Position numbers and translations under genes: made by a program
The notes under the pieces: generated by a model
Seen by the model: only the letters and a program-made list of their open reading frames with translations
Databases searched by the model: none
What the model was told of the DNA's origin: nothing
In this document: positions 36,401 through 43,396 of the stretch, in pieces
How the letters are laid out: each line of letters opens with the position of its first letter
How positions within the stretch are numbered: the stretch's first letter is position 1
NCBI GenBank assembly: GCA_036490215.1
Contig: DASXEH010000093.1
Location: forward strand, 111,441-175,440
Length of the DNA stretch: 64,000 nucleotides
DNA from: JASHSH01 sp036490215
Lineage (GTDB): Bacteria; Pseudomonadota; Alphaproteobacteria; Rhodospirillales; Magnetospirillaceae
Direction: 5' to 3'

Positions 36401-36909
36401 ATCGCGATCTGGGTGCGGATGCTGTCCATCTCGATCTTGCCGCGATTCGACTTGACGACATCGAGCGCCGCCCCGACGCTCTGCGTCCGGCGCAGTTCGA
36501 TCGTCTCCTTGAGTTCGGCAAGCTTGTTGGCGACATGCATCTTGAGCGGCGCGACCCGCTCTCGTTGAGTCGGATCGTCGATGGTCAGGTGCTCGAGTTC
36601 TTCGACTTGCGACGGAAGAGCGGCAACGGCAGCGGTATACGGTTCAAGGTAACTTTCACTGTCGGTCAGCAGGAAGCCGCGCTGCCCGGTCTCGGCATCC
36701 TGGGCGCTGGAGAGCACTTTCTGCAGCGTCAGGATGACCTCGTGGGAATGGGCGATCTTGTCGTTGTCTTCCCTGATCGTCTGAAGATTGGCGTAGGCGA
36801 TCATGCCGCTGACGATGAAGAAGAGTACGACGCCCGCCAAACCGAGCGCGACGATTGGGTCCAGGCCAGATTTGTGCACTTTGGCCGTTTTTCTTGGCGA
36901 CCCGTTCAT
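33484..36909 (-). CDS. Large hybrid histidine kinase (CHASE3-GAF-HisKA-HATPase-REC x3)
   Basis: 1141 aa. A first membrane helix (GLAGVVLFFIVSGMIAYA) and a second (VSGILSGLIGIILTIAVGTLI) flank a periplasmic CHASE3 domain with the diagnostic AQDAETGQRGFLLTDSESYLEPY. A GAF domain (about 235-385) and a long Glu/Gln-rich coiled coil follow. The phospho-His485 lies in FLANMSHELRTPLNSS, then an ATPase (TGIGISEEQQQ, GTGLGLSISREL) and three receivers with phospho-Asps in IILDIGLPDQSG, VVLDLSLPDASG and LILMDVMMPVMDG. The design allows multi-step phosphorelay. First gene of the operon with CheR, CheB and a second hybrid kinase. Confidence 0.92.
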   Translation of the reverse strand: MNGSPRKTAKVHKSGLDPIVALGLAGVVLFFIVSGMIAYANLQTIREDNDKIAHSHEVILTLQKVLSSAQDAETGQRGFLLTDSESYLEPYTAAVAALPSQVEELEHLTIDDPTQRERVAPLKMHVANKLAELKETIELRRTQSVGAALDVVKSNRGKIEMDSIRTQIAIMAQTEEDLRNQRLHEMASAQKTALVSGILSGLIGIILTIAVGTLISRATVARKRQEWFQSGQVGLEAAMRGDQETAALGNSILSFLANYLGAVAGAVYIFESEAFEQASGYGIPAGVTIPQRFRPKEGLLGEAAMANRPLLIGDVPDGYLVFGSALGQDRPRHLLISPGSADGIVNTVIELGFIQPIDENVATLMEQLSAAIAIAVRSAKYRGELRTLLDETQRKSEELQVQGEELRVSNEELEEQTRALKETQTRLEQQQAELEQTNSQLEEQAQQLEVQRDDLENANASVHLKARELEQASRYKSEFLANMSHELRTPLNSSLILAKLLADNPHENLTPEQVKYALTIQSSGNDLLNLINDILDLSKIEAGHVDIKADMVPVERLAFNLRQVFLPIAEDKKLDFDIEIAPECPAAIVTDAQRLEQVLKNLLSNACKFTESGRVTLAIKRAGGGHIAFTVTDTGIGISEEQQQRIFEAFHQADGTISRKYGGTGLGLSISRELVRLLGGTIDVKSRPGEGSAFTIEIPETYDPHRVAPRDVRAQVASTAHAPALARARAAPAPKQMRRVDDDRDALEGSRRVLLVVEDDEIFAGILRDLSREMGFRAVLATTAEEALALARQFMPNAIILDIGLPDQSGLSVLDRLKRDVQTRHIPIHVVSATDHTQTALSLGAVGYMMKPVQREQLAEVLTKLEDKFAQRMHRVLIVEDDPVQRDAVSKLLSSHDVETMMAGTAAECLELLRTQTFDCVVLDLSLPDASGYSLLETLSQENAYSFPPVIVYTGRELSPDDEQQLRRYSKSIIIKGAKSPERLLDEVSLFLHQVVSQLPDEQQRMIRKARNRDALLEGRHILVVEDDVRNVYALTNIFEPRGAVVEIARNGREALDRLEKSPATIDLILMDVMMPVMDGLTATREIRKNPDWKKLPIITLTAKAMPDDQQRCIDAGANDYIAKPLDVEKLLSLVRVWMPR

Positions 36910-37241
36910 GGTTCCTCGCGAGATTTGTGATTATTGATTGACGCGCAAAAGCCGAGACGCCCGGATCCCTCAAGCGCTTGGCCCTCAAGTGCTTGGACGG
37001 GGGTCTGAAATTGCGAATTTACAGAATTCGGTGGATTTGCCGACTAGGGGATTTTCCGCCGCCGACTCAGGGATTCCCTCACATGGTAGGAACGATTCCA
37101 TGCCACTTGGATTCCTATCGCATCATCCGCGACACAGGCCGGGCGGCCCCGTAGGAGAGGCCGGAACGGCCTGCGCCGCCGGGCGTTTCTACCTGACGGC
37201 GCTATACGCCCGATCGCCTTGCAACAGCACAGGAGGATGTG
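36910..37241. other. Gene-free region between kinase operon and stress gene
   Basis: About 330 bp with no convincing gene. It should hold the promoter of the kinase operon on the left and does hold a sigma-EcfG promoter on the right (37163-37187). Nothing else is recognised. Confidence 0.5.
37163..37187 (+). promoter_or_regulatory. Sigma-EcfG general-stress promoter
   Basis: GGAAC (37163-37167) and CGTT (37184-37187) are separated by 16 bp, exactly the alphaproteobacterial general-stress-response consensus. The expected start of transcription is about 45 bp before the gene at 37242. Confidence 0.75.
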
Positions 37242-37523
37242 ATGACAGAGAAATCACAAATGGGCCGCCAGGCCAATGAAGGCGAAGGCAACAAGACTGC
37301 GGCGCGGGAATACAACGAGTCTCAACGGCGTTTCGTGAAATCCGGCCAGACGGACGAGAAGGCGCGCGACGCCGAACGCGCTTTCGATGGTCCTGAACGG
37401 AAGGAGATGGAAAAGGCCGAAGCTGTCGGCAAAAGCCATATCGCCGAGGAAGATCCGGAGGTCAGGGTCACGAAGAAGAGTTCAGTGCAGCCGCATCGGA
37501 AATCCGATACGCCGCGACACTGA
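37242..37523 (+). CDS. Small hydrophilic stress-associated protein
   Basis: 93 aa from ATG 37242, with AGGAGG ahead. The protein is highly charged and without hydrophobic core (AAREYNESQRRFVKSGQTDEKARDAERAF), hence probably disordered. Proteins of this look are common members of the alphaproteobacterial general stress regulon, and the perfect sigma-EcfG promoter upstream supports that. Function unknown. A strong hairpin follows the stop. Confidence 0.75.
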   Translation: MTEKSQMGRQANEGEGNKTAAREYNESQRRFVKSGQTDEKARDAERAFDGPERKEMEKAEAVGKSHIAEEDPEVRVTKKSSVQPHRKSDTPRH

Positions 37524-37541
37524 CGATATCGAATTTGTTGA

Positions 37542-37572
37542 GCAAGGGCGTGGTGCAGGGCCACGCCCTTGC
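37542..37572. terminator. Bidirectional terminator hairpin
   Basis: GCAAGGGCGTGG (37542-37553) and CCACGCCCTTGC (37561-37572) form a perfect 12-bp stem with a 7-nt loop. It sits between the convergent stress gene and the repeat-protein gene and probably ends both transcripts. Confidence 0.75.
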
Positions 37573-37592
37573 GACTCATGCCTTGACGCAGC

Positions 37593-38882
37593 TTAGGTTT
37601 GCGCGCTGAGGCTGATGCTTGAGACGGCGGACGGCATGTTGACCGTCGAGGCCGTTGGCGTGGTGGTATTCGTCGGCGCTATATGGTTGTGAGTGCTGTT
37701 ACTGTCGTCCCCGACATTGCCGAAAACCTGAGACGGATCGAGCAGCGTATCGACGTTGCCCTGCGGCGCTGTAGCCTTGCCCTCATCGTATGTATTGCTG
37801 CCGCCGGACGCCTTCACCTTCGCTTGCGCTTCATCGGCGCCGATGACGACATTACCCGTGCCGATGATGGTGGCCTTGGCGCCGGGCGCCAGAATGATCG
37901 TGCTGTTGCTGACCGTGATCGTGTCGTCCTGGCCGCTTACCTGGAGAACGCTGCCGTTTCCGCTGACGATCTTGTCGTTCGTGCCGCTGACGATCAGATG
38001 GCTGTCGGCTCCGGCGGATACCGTGTCGCCTTGGCCGCTGATGTTCAGGCCGCGAACATAGTAGGACAGGCTGCTGCCCGCCGTTATCGCGTCGTCCGAC
38101 CCGCTCACCGTCAGATAGCTTTGATTCCCGGCGCCCACGATATCGTTCTGGCCCGTGACCGTCAGGGTGCTCTGATTGGCCGCAACCGCGATGTCGTTCT
38201 GGCCCGAGACCGTCAACTCGCTACCGGTTCCGGCGCCGACGAAATCATTCTGGCCGCTCTCGGTCGCATGGCTGTTGTCTCCGATCAGCGCGTAGTCGTC
38301 ATAGCCGCTCAGCATCAGCGTGCAGTTGTTTTTGGCGAGAACCACATCGTCATCGCCGGTGACCGTGATCGTAGCGTCGTCTTTGGCTTGCAAAAGGTTG
38401 TGATTGCCGCTCACCAACGCCGTACTGTCATCGCCGATCGAGATCGCGCCGTACTCGCCCGTCGCCGTCACTGTGCTGTCGTCTCCGGCTGTCACCTGAT
38501 CGTACGCGCCGCTCACTGTCAGGGTCGTATTTTTTCCGGCGTAGACCGTGTCACCCACGCCCGTCACGGTTGACGTGTCGTCTTCCGCTACACTCCACAA
38601 CGCCCCGGTGCCGAACGGAAGAGGAGCCGAGGTTGTCCCGACCGACGTCGTATTTGCACCCGTGCCGTTGCCCAGCAGCACCGCTTGCAGTGCGCTGGGA
38701 AGACTCGAGAATGGGTTGGCATTGCCGGTTGGAGCAGCCGTCTGTGTCGAAGCGGCGGGAGCCGACGCCGCCATCGCCGCGGCAAAGCTTGTCGCCGTGG
38801 CGTCATCCGTCGAAGTGCCGTTCGATGTCGACGCCGCACCCCACATGTGCTGCGCGGCGTTTTGCAATCCGGACACTGTCAT
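37593..38882 (-). CDS. Beta-helix-like protein of tandem 17-residue repeats
   Basis: 429 aa from ATG 38882 (GGGAGAGACGA ahead). A Ser/Thr/Ala-rich N-terminus is followed by about thirteen tandem repeats of mostly 17 residues (about 100-345) with consensus S-x-L-T-V-S-G-x-x-D-x-I-x-A-G-x-x, for example STLTVTGQNDIVGAGNQ and SELTVSGQNDIAVAANQ. Alternating hydrophobics plus fixed Gly, Asn and Asp suggest a beta-solenoid resembling RTX or adhesin repeats. No classical signal peptide is visible. The C-terminal 80 residues are Thr/Asn/Ser-rich and end PSAVSSISLSAQT, which resembles an uncleaved type I secretion tail. The single Cys and low charge fit an extracellular protein. No named family is recognised. 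Confidence 0.7.
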   Translation of the reverse strand: MTVSGLQNAAQHMWGAASTSNGTSTDDATATSFAAAMAASAPAASTQTAAPTGNANPFSSLPSALQAVLLGNGTGANTTSVGTTSAPLPFGTGALWSVAEDDTSTVTGVGDTVYAGKNTTLTVSGAYDQVTAGDDSTVTATGEYGAISIGDDSTALVSGNHNLLQAKDDATITVTGDDDVVLAKNNCTLMLSGYDDYALIGDNSHATESGQNDFVGAGTGSELTVSGQNDIAVAANQSTLTVTGQNDIVGAGNQSYLTVSGSDDAITAGSSLSYYVRGLNISGQGDTVSAGADSHLIVSGTNDKIVSGNGSVLQVSGQDDTITVSNSTIILAPGAKATIIGTGNVVIGADEAQAKVKASGGSNTYDEGKATAPQGNVDTLLDPSQVFGNVGDDSNSTHNHIAPTNTTTPTASTVNMPSAVSSISLSAQT

Positions 38883-39128
38883 TCGTCTCTCCCGTCCTGC
38901 GACACCGATGTGCCAAGTCCTGCGACAGGCGCAACCGTTGCGCGATAAAGAAGCAATTTCCGAGCCAATGTTAAGTCTTTGGTAACTCGTCATTCTCGTG
39001 TGGACGAAACCGCGCATAGAATGATCAAAACGACCGTTCTGCCGGTGGCACGCCACCTATAGGGAAATTTTTGCCGGGCCTGCGCGGCGGATATCAGAGG
39101 AATTGATCATGGTGAGGAGCGTTCAACG

Positions 39129-39827
39129 ATGAAGCCGCGGGTGATCTGCCACATGATCGCATCGGCAGATGGCTGCCTTCATCTCAGCCGCTGCACCAAA
39201 AGCCCGGATGGCGACCGTTCCATATGGGGCAACGCCTATGAAGACATCCACCAGACGTTTAAGGGCGATGCCTGGATCGTCGGCCGCGTGACCATGGCCG
39301 AGATGAGCAAGGCCGATGCACATGTGCCCGCGGCGCATGGTGCTGTCGACCGCCCCCATCATTTCGCCGCGCGCGATGCCGGCAGCTTTGCTATCGCGAT
39401 CGACCTTTCGGGCAAAGTCCATTTCTCGAAGCCGGATATCGGCGGCGATCATGTCGTTGTCGTGCTGGGCCCGGACGTGCCGGATAGTCATCTGGCGGAG
39501 CTGACCGCGGACGGCGTCTCCTACATCGTTTCCGCAAACGCGGAACCGGATCTGGCCGGACTGCTGGACATCCTCGACCGCGAACTCGGCATCAAGACGC
39601 TTCTTCTGGAGGGCGGCGCCATCATCAATGGCAGCTTTTTCGCGGCCGGGTTAGTCGACGAACTCAGCCTGCTTATAGCCCCTGCGCTTTACGCGCGAAC
39701 CGAGTCGGCCAACTTCATCACATCCGGCCAAGACGGGCTTGCCGGAGCGTGCCAACTCTCGCTGACATCCTGCGAAACGCTGCAGCACGGCTTGATCCAT
39801 CTCCGCTATGCGGTTCACCCGGGCTAA
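39129..39827 (+). CDS. RibD C-terminal / dihydrofolate-reductase-like protein
   Basis: 232 aa. The N-terminal MKPRVICHMIASADGCL and the WIVGRVTMAEM, LEGGAIINGSFFAAGLVDELSLLIAP segments belong to the RibD_C family, NADPH-dependent reductases related to the pyrimidine reductase of riboflavin synthesis and to DHFR. No deaminase domain is attached, so it is a stand-alone reductase of unknown substrate. It is divergent from the repeat-protein gene and converges on the FAD dehydrogenase gene. Length is normal. Confidence 0.82.
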   Translation: MKPRVICHMIASADGCLHLSRCTKSPDGDRSIWGNAYEDIHQTFKGDAWIVGRVTMAEMSKADAHVPAAHGAVDRPHHFAARDAGSFAIAIDLSGKVHFSKPDIGGDHVVVVLGPDVPDSHLAELTADGVSYIVSANAEPDLAGLLDILDRELGIKTLLLEGGAIINGSFFAAGLVDELSLLIAPALYARTESANFITSGQDGLAGACQLSLTSCETLQHGLIHLRYAVHPG

Positions 39828-39854
39828 GGGCGAGTGCACAGGCGGCAGATGAAG

Positions 39855-41294
39855 CTAAATCCGGACGACCTTCCCCGGATTGAGAATGTTGTCGGGATCG
39901 AAGACGGTTTTGAGTTTGCGCATCATCTCGATCTCAAGTGGCGATTTGTACTGCGTGATCTCGTCGACCTTCATGCGGCCGACGCCATGCTCGGCTGAGA
40001 TCGAGCCCTGCATGCTATGCGCGATGCCATGCACGATGAGATGAACCTCGTCCCACAGCGCCAGAAATTTTGCCCGCTCCCAGCCGACTGGCTGCGACAA
40101 GTTGAAATGCACATTGCCATCGCCGATATGGCCGAAACAGACGACACGAATACCAGACACCTGCGACTCGACCGCCGCGGTTGCCTCGCGGATGAAGTCG
40201 GGCATGCGCGCTACCGGCACCGAGATATCGCATTTGATCGAAGCGCCCTCGGGCTTCTGCGAGTCTGACAGCACCTCGCGCAATTTCCAGAAAGCGGCAC
40301 GCTGGGCTTCGGACTGGGCGATAGTGGCGTCCGTCACGGCCTCCTTCTCGAAACCTTCCGCCAATACCGCTTCGAGAGTCTCGCCGATGGTACCATTGTC
40401 GATACCCGAAGAAAACTCCATCAGCACATACCATGGGTGCGCCTTGTCCAACGGATCGACCGTGCCGGGATTGTGCTTGAGCGCGAACTCCAGCGAGCGC
40501 CGGGAGATGATTTCGAACCCGGTGACTTGACCGCCCGAAGCCGTTTTCGACTTGGCCAGCAATTCGATGGCCGCCTCTGGATCGCGCACCGCCGTGAACG
40601 CGGTTGCCATGGCGCGCGGCAACGGGTGCAGTTTGAGCACGGCCGCGGTGATGATGCCGAGCGTCCCTTCGCTGCCGATGAACAGATCCTTGAGATCGTA
40701 GCCGGTATTATCCTTGCGCAGCGCGCGCAGCCCGTCCCAAATCCGGCCATCGGGCAACACAACCTCGACGCCGAGCGTCAGCTCGCGGGTGTTGCCGTAG
40801 CGCAAGACCGCATTGCCGCCGGCGTTGGTCGCGAGGTTGCCGCCGATCGTGCAACTGCCTTCGGAGCCGATCGAAAGCGGAAACAGGCGATCGACCTGAC
40901 GCGCGACCTGCTGAACCTGGGTCAAGATCACGCCGGCCTCGACCGTCATCGTGTCGTTCAGCGGATCGACATCGCGAATCCGATTCAGGCGCTGCAGCGA
41001 CAGAATAATCTCGTCATTGCCATTGAATGGGATGCCGCCGCCAACCAGACCTGTATTGCCGCCCTGCGGAACCAGCTTGGTCTTCGTCTCATGGGCCAGC
41101 TTGACGATGGCGGCTACCTCGGCGGTGCTGCTCGGGCGGAGCAGCAGCGGCGTCTTGCCACGATACAAATCCCGCGGCTCGCTCACATGAGATTTCAGCA
41201 TGTCCGGATCGTCGACCCAGCCCTTCGGGCCGATCAAATCCTTAAAACGATCAAGAAGTTCGGATGTCAGGATACGCGTGCTATCGATGGTCAT
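39855..41294 (-). CDS. FAD-binding oxidoreductase, GlcD / D-2-hydroxyacid dehydrogenase type
   Basis: 479 aa. The FAD-binding_4 domain shows VPQGGNTGLVGGG and GGNLATNAGGNAVLRYGNTRE, and the C-terminal FAD-oxidase_C domain includes GHIGDGNVHFN and the final SAEHGVGRMK with its metal-binding His. Enzymes with this layout oxidise D-lactate, glycolate or D-2-hydroxyglutarate and pass electrons to the respiratory chain. No GlcE or GlcF subunit genes follow, which favours a single-subunit D-2-hydroxyglutarate/D-lactate dehydrogenase. Confidence 0.88.
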   Translation of the reverse strand: MTIDSTRILTSELLDRFKDLIGPKGWVDDPDMLKSHVSEPRDLYRGKTPLLLRPSSTAEVAAIVKLAHETKTKLVPQGGNTGLVGGGIPFNGNDEIILSLQRLNRIRDVDPLNDTMTVEAGVILTQVQQVARQVDRLFPLSIGSEGSCTIGGNLATNAGGNAVLRYGNTRELTLGVEVVLPDGRIWDGLRALRKDNTGYDLKDLFIGSEGTLGIITAAVLKLHPLPRAMATAFTAVRDPEAAIELLAKSKTASGGQVTGFEIISRRSLEFALKHNPGTVDPLDKAHPWYVLMEFSSGIDNGTIGETLEAVLAEGFEKEAVTDATIAQSEAQRAAFWKLREVLSDSQKPEGASIKCDISVPVARMPDFIREATAAVESQVSGIRVVCFGHIGDGNVHFNLSQPVGWERAKFLALWDEVHLIVHGIAHSMQGSISAEHGVGRMKVDEITQYKSPLEIEMMRKLKTVFDPDNILNPGKVVRI

Positions 41295-41355
41295 GATGTG
41301 CAGTTCGGCTGATCAAATATGATAGGTTCATAGAATGAGCCGGGGGTGCTGAACA

Positions 41356-42132
41356 ATGAAGAAAATTCTGATCATCGGCATCGGCGCCGGCAATCCAGAC
41401 TACATCACCATCCAGGCCGTCAAGGCGCTCAACCGGGTCGATGTCTTCTTCCTCATGGACAAGGGCCCCGACAAGGCCAAGCTGAATGCGCTGCGCACGG
41501 AAATCTGCGCGCGATACATCGAAGGAAGCGGCCATCGCTTTGTCGATGCCACCAGCCCGGCCTGGGAGCGTCGATCATCCGACTATGCCGCAACCATCGG
41601 CGGCCTCAATCAGAACAAGCAGCGCGTGTTCGAGCAGCTGATCGCTGAGGAGATGCAGGACGGCGAATGCGCTGGGATTCTCGTCTGGGGTGATCCCGCG
41701 CTCTACGACAGCACCGTCCGCATCATCGAGGCGATTGCCAAAGACAGCGCACATCCGATCGACTATGAGGTCATCCCCGGCATCAGCAGCATCCAAGCGC
41801 TCGCCGCGCGGCACAAAACGACGCTCAACCGCATCGGGCAATCCATCGCGATCACGACAGGTCGCCGGCTCGCCGAGGGTTTGCCCGAAACGGCCGACAG
41901 CGTCGTGGTCATGCTGGACGCCCATGACACCTACAAGCGCTTCGTGGATCAGGACATCGATATCTATTGGGGCGCCTATGTCGGCACCGAAGACGAGATC
42001 CTGATCGCCGGCAACCTGAGGGAGGTCGCCGACGACATCCAGCGCGTCCGGTCCGAGGCGCGGCAACGCCACGGCTGGATCATGGACAGCTATCTGATGC
42101 GGAAGAAAAGTGGCGGGGACGCCGCGGATTGA
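41356..42132 (+). CDS. cobF: Precorrin-6A synthase (deacetylating)
   Basis: 258 aa. It starts with the methyltransferase motif KKILIIGIGAGNPDYITIQAVKAL and carries the CobF-specific DVFFLMDKG and LVWGDPALYDSTVRIIEAI blocks plus YEVIPGISSIQALAARHK. CobF methylates precorrin-5 at C1 with loss of acetate in the aerobic vitamin B12 route. No other cob gene is in the window, so it is separated from the rest of the pathway. It is divergent from the FAD dehydrogenase and followed after 108 bp by the GntR regulator, with which it has no evident link. Confidence 0.9.
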   Translation: MKKILIIGIGAGNPDYITIQAVKALNRVDVFFLMDKGPDKAKLNALRTEICARYIEGSGHRFVDATSPAWERRSSDYAATIGGLNQNKQRVFEQLIAEEMQDGECAGILVWGDPALYDSTVRIIEAIAKDSAHPIDYEVIPGISSIQALAARHKTTLNRIGQSIAITTGRRLAEGLPETADSVVVMLDAHDTYKRFVDQDIDIYWGAYVGTEDEILIAGNLREVADDIQRVRSEARQRHGWIMDSYLMRKKSGGDAAD

Positions 42133-42240
42133 TCGCACCGCCATTGCGTTTGCCCTGACTTGGCGTATTTTTTGCTGCGTTATTGCCCCGGGCGGGGAGA
42201 CCGATGAATTTATCCCGCAATTGCACGGAGAGTCGAACGG

Positions 42241-42960
42241 ATGGGCGGGCCTAGGGCTACCCAATTGGCGGAAAAGGTTTATGAGCGGATCAAGGCGGAG
42301 ATCGCCGATTTCCGTTTGCTGCCTGGCGACCGCTTCACCGAGACCGAATTGGCCGAGCGCTACGAAGTCTCGCGCACGCCGGTGCGCGACGCGCTCTATC
42401 GCCTGAAACACGAGGGGTTTCTCGACGTTGCCTTCCGCTCGGGCTGGAGCGTTTTGCCTTGGGATTTCGCCCGATTCGACGCGCTCTATGAATTGCGCAT
42501 CGTGTTGGAATGCGCGGCTGTCGAGCGCCTGTGCCAATTCACCGGCCCCATCCCCCTCGATTCGCTGCGCGCCATCTGGCTGGTGCCGGCATCCGAGCAG
42601 AAGACGAATCCGGTCGAAGTCGCCAAGCTGGACGAGGCTTTTCATCGCACGTTGGTCGAGGCGGCCGGCAACCCGGAAATGACGCGCATCCATGCCGAGG
42701 TGACGGAGAAAATCCGCATCATCCGGCGGTTGGACTTCCTCAAGAAGCCGCGCATCTCAGCGACCTATGAAGAGCACGGCAAACTGCTCCGGCAAATCCT
42801 GCGCCGCCGCGCCGATCAGGCGGTGATGCTGTTGCGGGCGCACATCACGCAAAGCCGCCAGGAAGTGCACAAGATCACGCTGCACATGCTGCACGAGGCC
42901 CGCGCGCCGCGAGCCGATACTGAGCGCCCCGAGCGCCGGCGGAACCGGGCAACCGTTTAG
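42241..42960 (+). CDS. GntR/FCD-family transcriptional regulator
   Basis: 239 aa from ATG 42241 (GGAGAG ahead). The winged helix is KVYERIKAEIADFRLLPGDRF followed by TETELAERYEVSRTPVRDALYRLKHEGFL, and the C-terminal half is an all-helical FCD ligand domain (FDALYELRIVLECAAVERL, EHGKLLRQILRRRADQAVMLLRAHI). Such regulators bind acids with a metal ion. It stands directly upstream of the cyanuric acid genes and is the obvious candidate to bind the two identical palindromes at 43020 and 48124. Ligand unknown; cyanurate, biuret or allophanate are possibilities. Confidence 0.88.
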   Translation: MGGPRATQLAEKVYERIKAEIADFRLLPGDRFTETELAERYEVSRTPVRDALYRLKHEGFLDVAFRSGWSVLPWDFARFDALYELRIVLECAAVERLCQFTGPIPLDSLRAIWLVPASEQKTNPVEVAKLDEAFHRTLVEAAGNPEMTRIHAEVTEKIRIIRRLDFLKKPRISATYEEHGKLLRQILRRRADQAVMLLRAHITQSRQEVHKITLHMLHEARAPRADTERPERRRNRATV

Positions 42961-43019
42961 GCGAATAACCAAGCCCTTAGCGCGACAGGGTTGCGTGAAT
43001 TCCAAAAGCACAGTTGAAT

Positions 43020-43041
43020 GCAATCTTGTATGCAAGATTGC
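43020..43041. promoter_or_regulatory. 22-bp palindrome upstream of atzG (site 1)
   Basis: Arms GCAATCTTG and CAAGATTGC are perfect over 9 bp and flank TATG. An almost identical site occurs at 48124. The TTGTATRCAA core resembles sites of FCD-type GntR regulators, and the GntR gene ends 60 bp upstream. Confidence 0.75.
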
Positions 43042-43166
43042 CTAAAATTAGAGCGGCACGACCGATTTTTGGTCGATTGCGCGCCAGTGCGAGGCGCGAT
43101 GCAGCCTTACAGCCCGATTTTCCCATGCGGGAACGCGGTCTTCCCGCCGGATTCCCAGGGCCCTAC

Positions 43167-43183
43167 TTGGCACGGGTTTTGAG
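43167..43183 (+). promoter_or_regulatory. Sigma-54-like promoter of the atz operon (degenerate -12)
   Basis: TTGGCACGGGTTTTGAG has a perfect -24 box (TTGGCACG) and the right spacing, but the -12 GC reads GA. Its distance to the palindrome (about 140 bp) is the same as at the second promoter. Transcription would start only a few bases before ATG 43196. Confidence 0.45.
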
Positions 43184-43195
43184 ATAGATACCTCC

Positions 43196-43396
43196 ATGAC
43201 CAATTCACCCTCTCAGACCGAGGCTGATCGCGCGGCTTTGCTGGACGCATCGATGACCGCACTTGGCATTCCGCTCGCCCAGGAATGGCGGGCCGACGTG
43301 TTGATGCATATGAATTTGTTGCGCGAAGCCGCTCTGCTCCTGGAAGGCTTCGCGCTCGACGACGCCATCGAACCGGCACCCATCTTCATCCCGTGA
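43196..43396 (+). CDS. atzG: AtzG-like small subunit of the carboxybiuret amidase
   Basis: 66 aa. The sequence has the DUF4089/AtzG pattern: two helices (RAALLDASMTALGIPLAQEW; VLMHMNLLREAALLLEGFAL) and a C-terminal PAPIFIP tail. AtzG is related to GatC and is needed for stable AtzE. Its TGA stop shares one base with the ATG of the amidase gene, as expected for subunits made in equal amounts. First gene of the operon; no strong ribosome binding site is seen before ATG 43196. Confidence 0.85.
   Translation: MTNSPSQTEADRAALLDASMTALGIPLAQEWRADVLMHMNLLREAALLLEGFALDDAIEPAPIFIP

Noticed and set aside
35278..36930. A 550-codon open frame on the plus strand
   Set aside because: It is fully antisense to the CHASE3 hybrid kinase, which has clear domains throughout; no family match in the shadow frame.
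37593..38882. CRISPR or DNA-level tandem repeat in the repeat-protein gene
   Set aside because: The periodicity is at protein level (17 residues, 51 bp) with strongly diverged DNA, not identical repeats with spacers.
39101..39123. Possible third sigma-EcfG promoter (GGAAT-N16-CGTT) before the RibD-like gene
   Set aside because: It has a mismatch in the -35 and its -10 ends only five bases before the start codon, leaving no room for a leader; likely chance.
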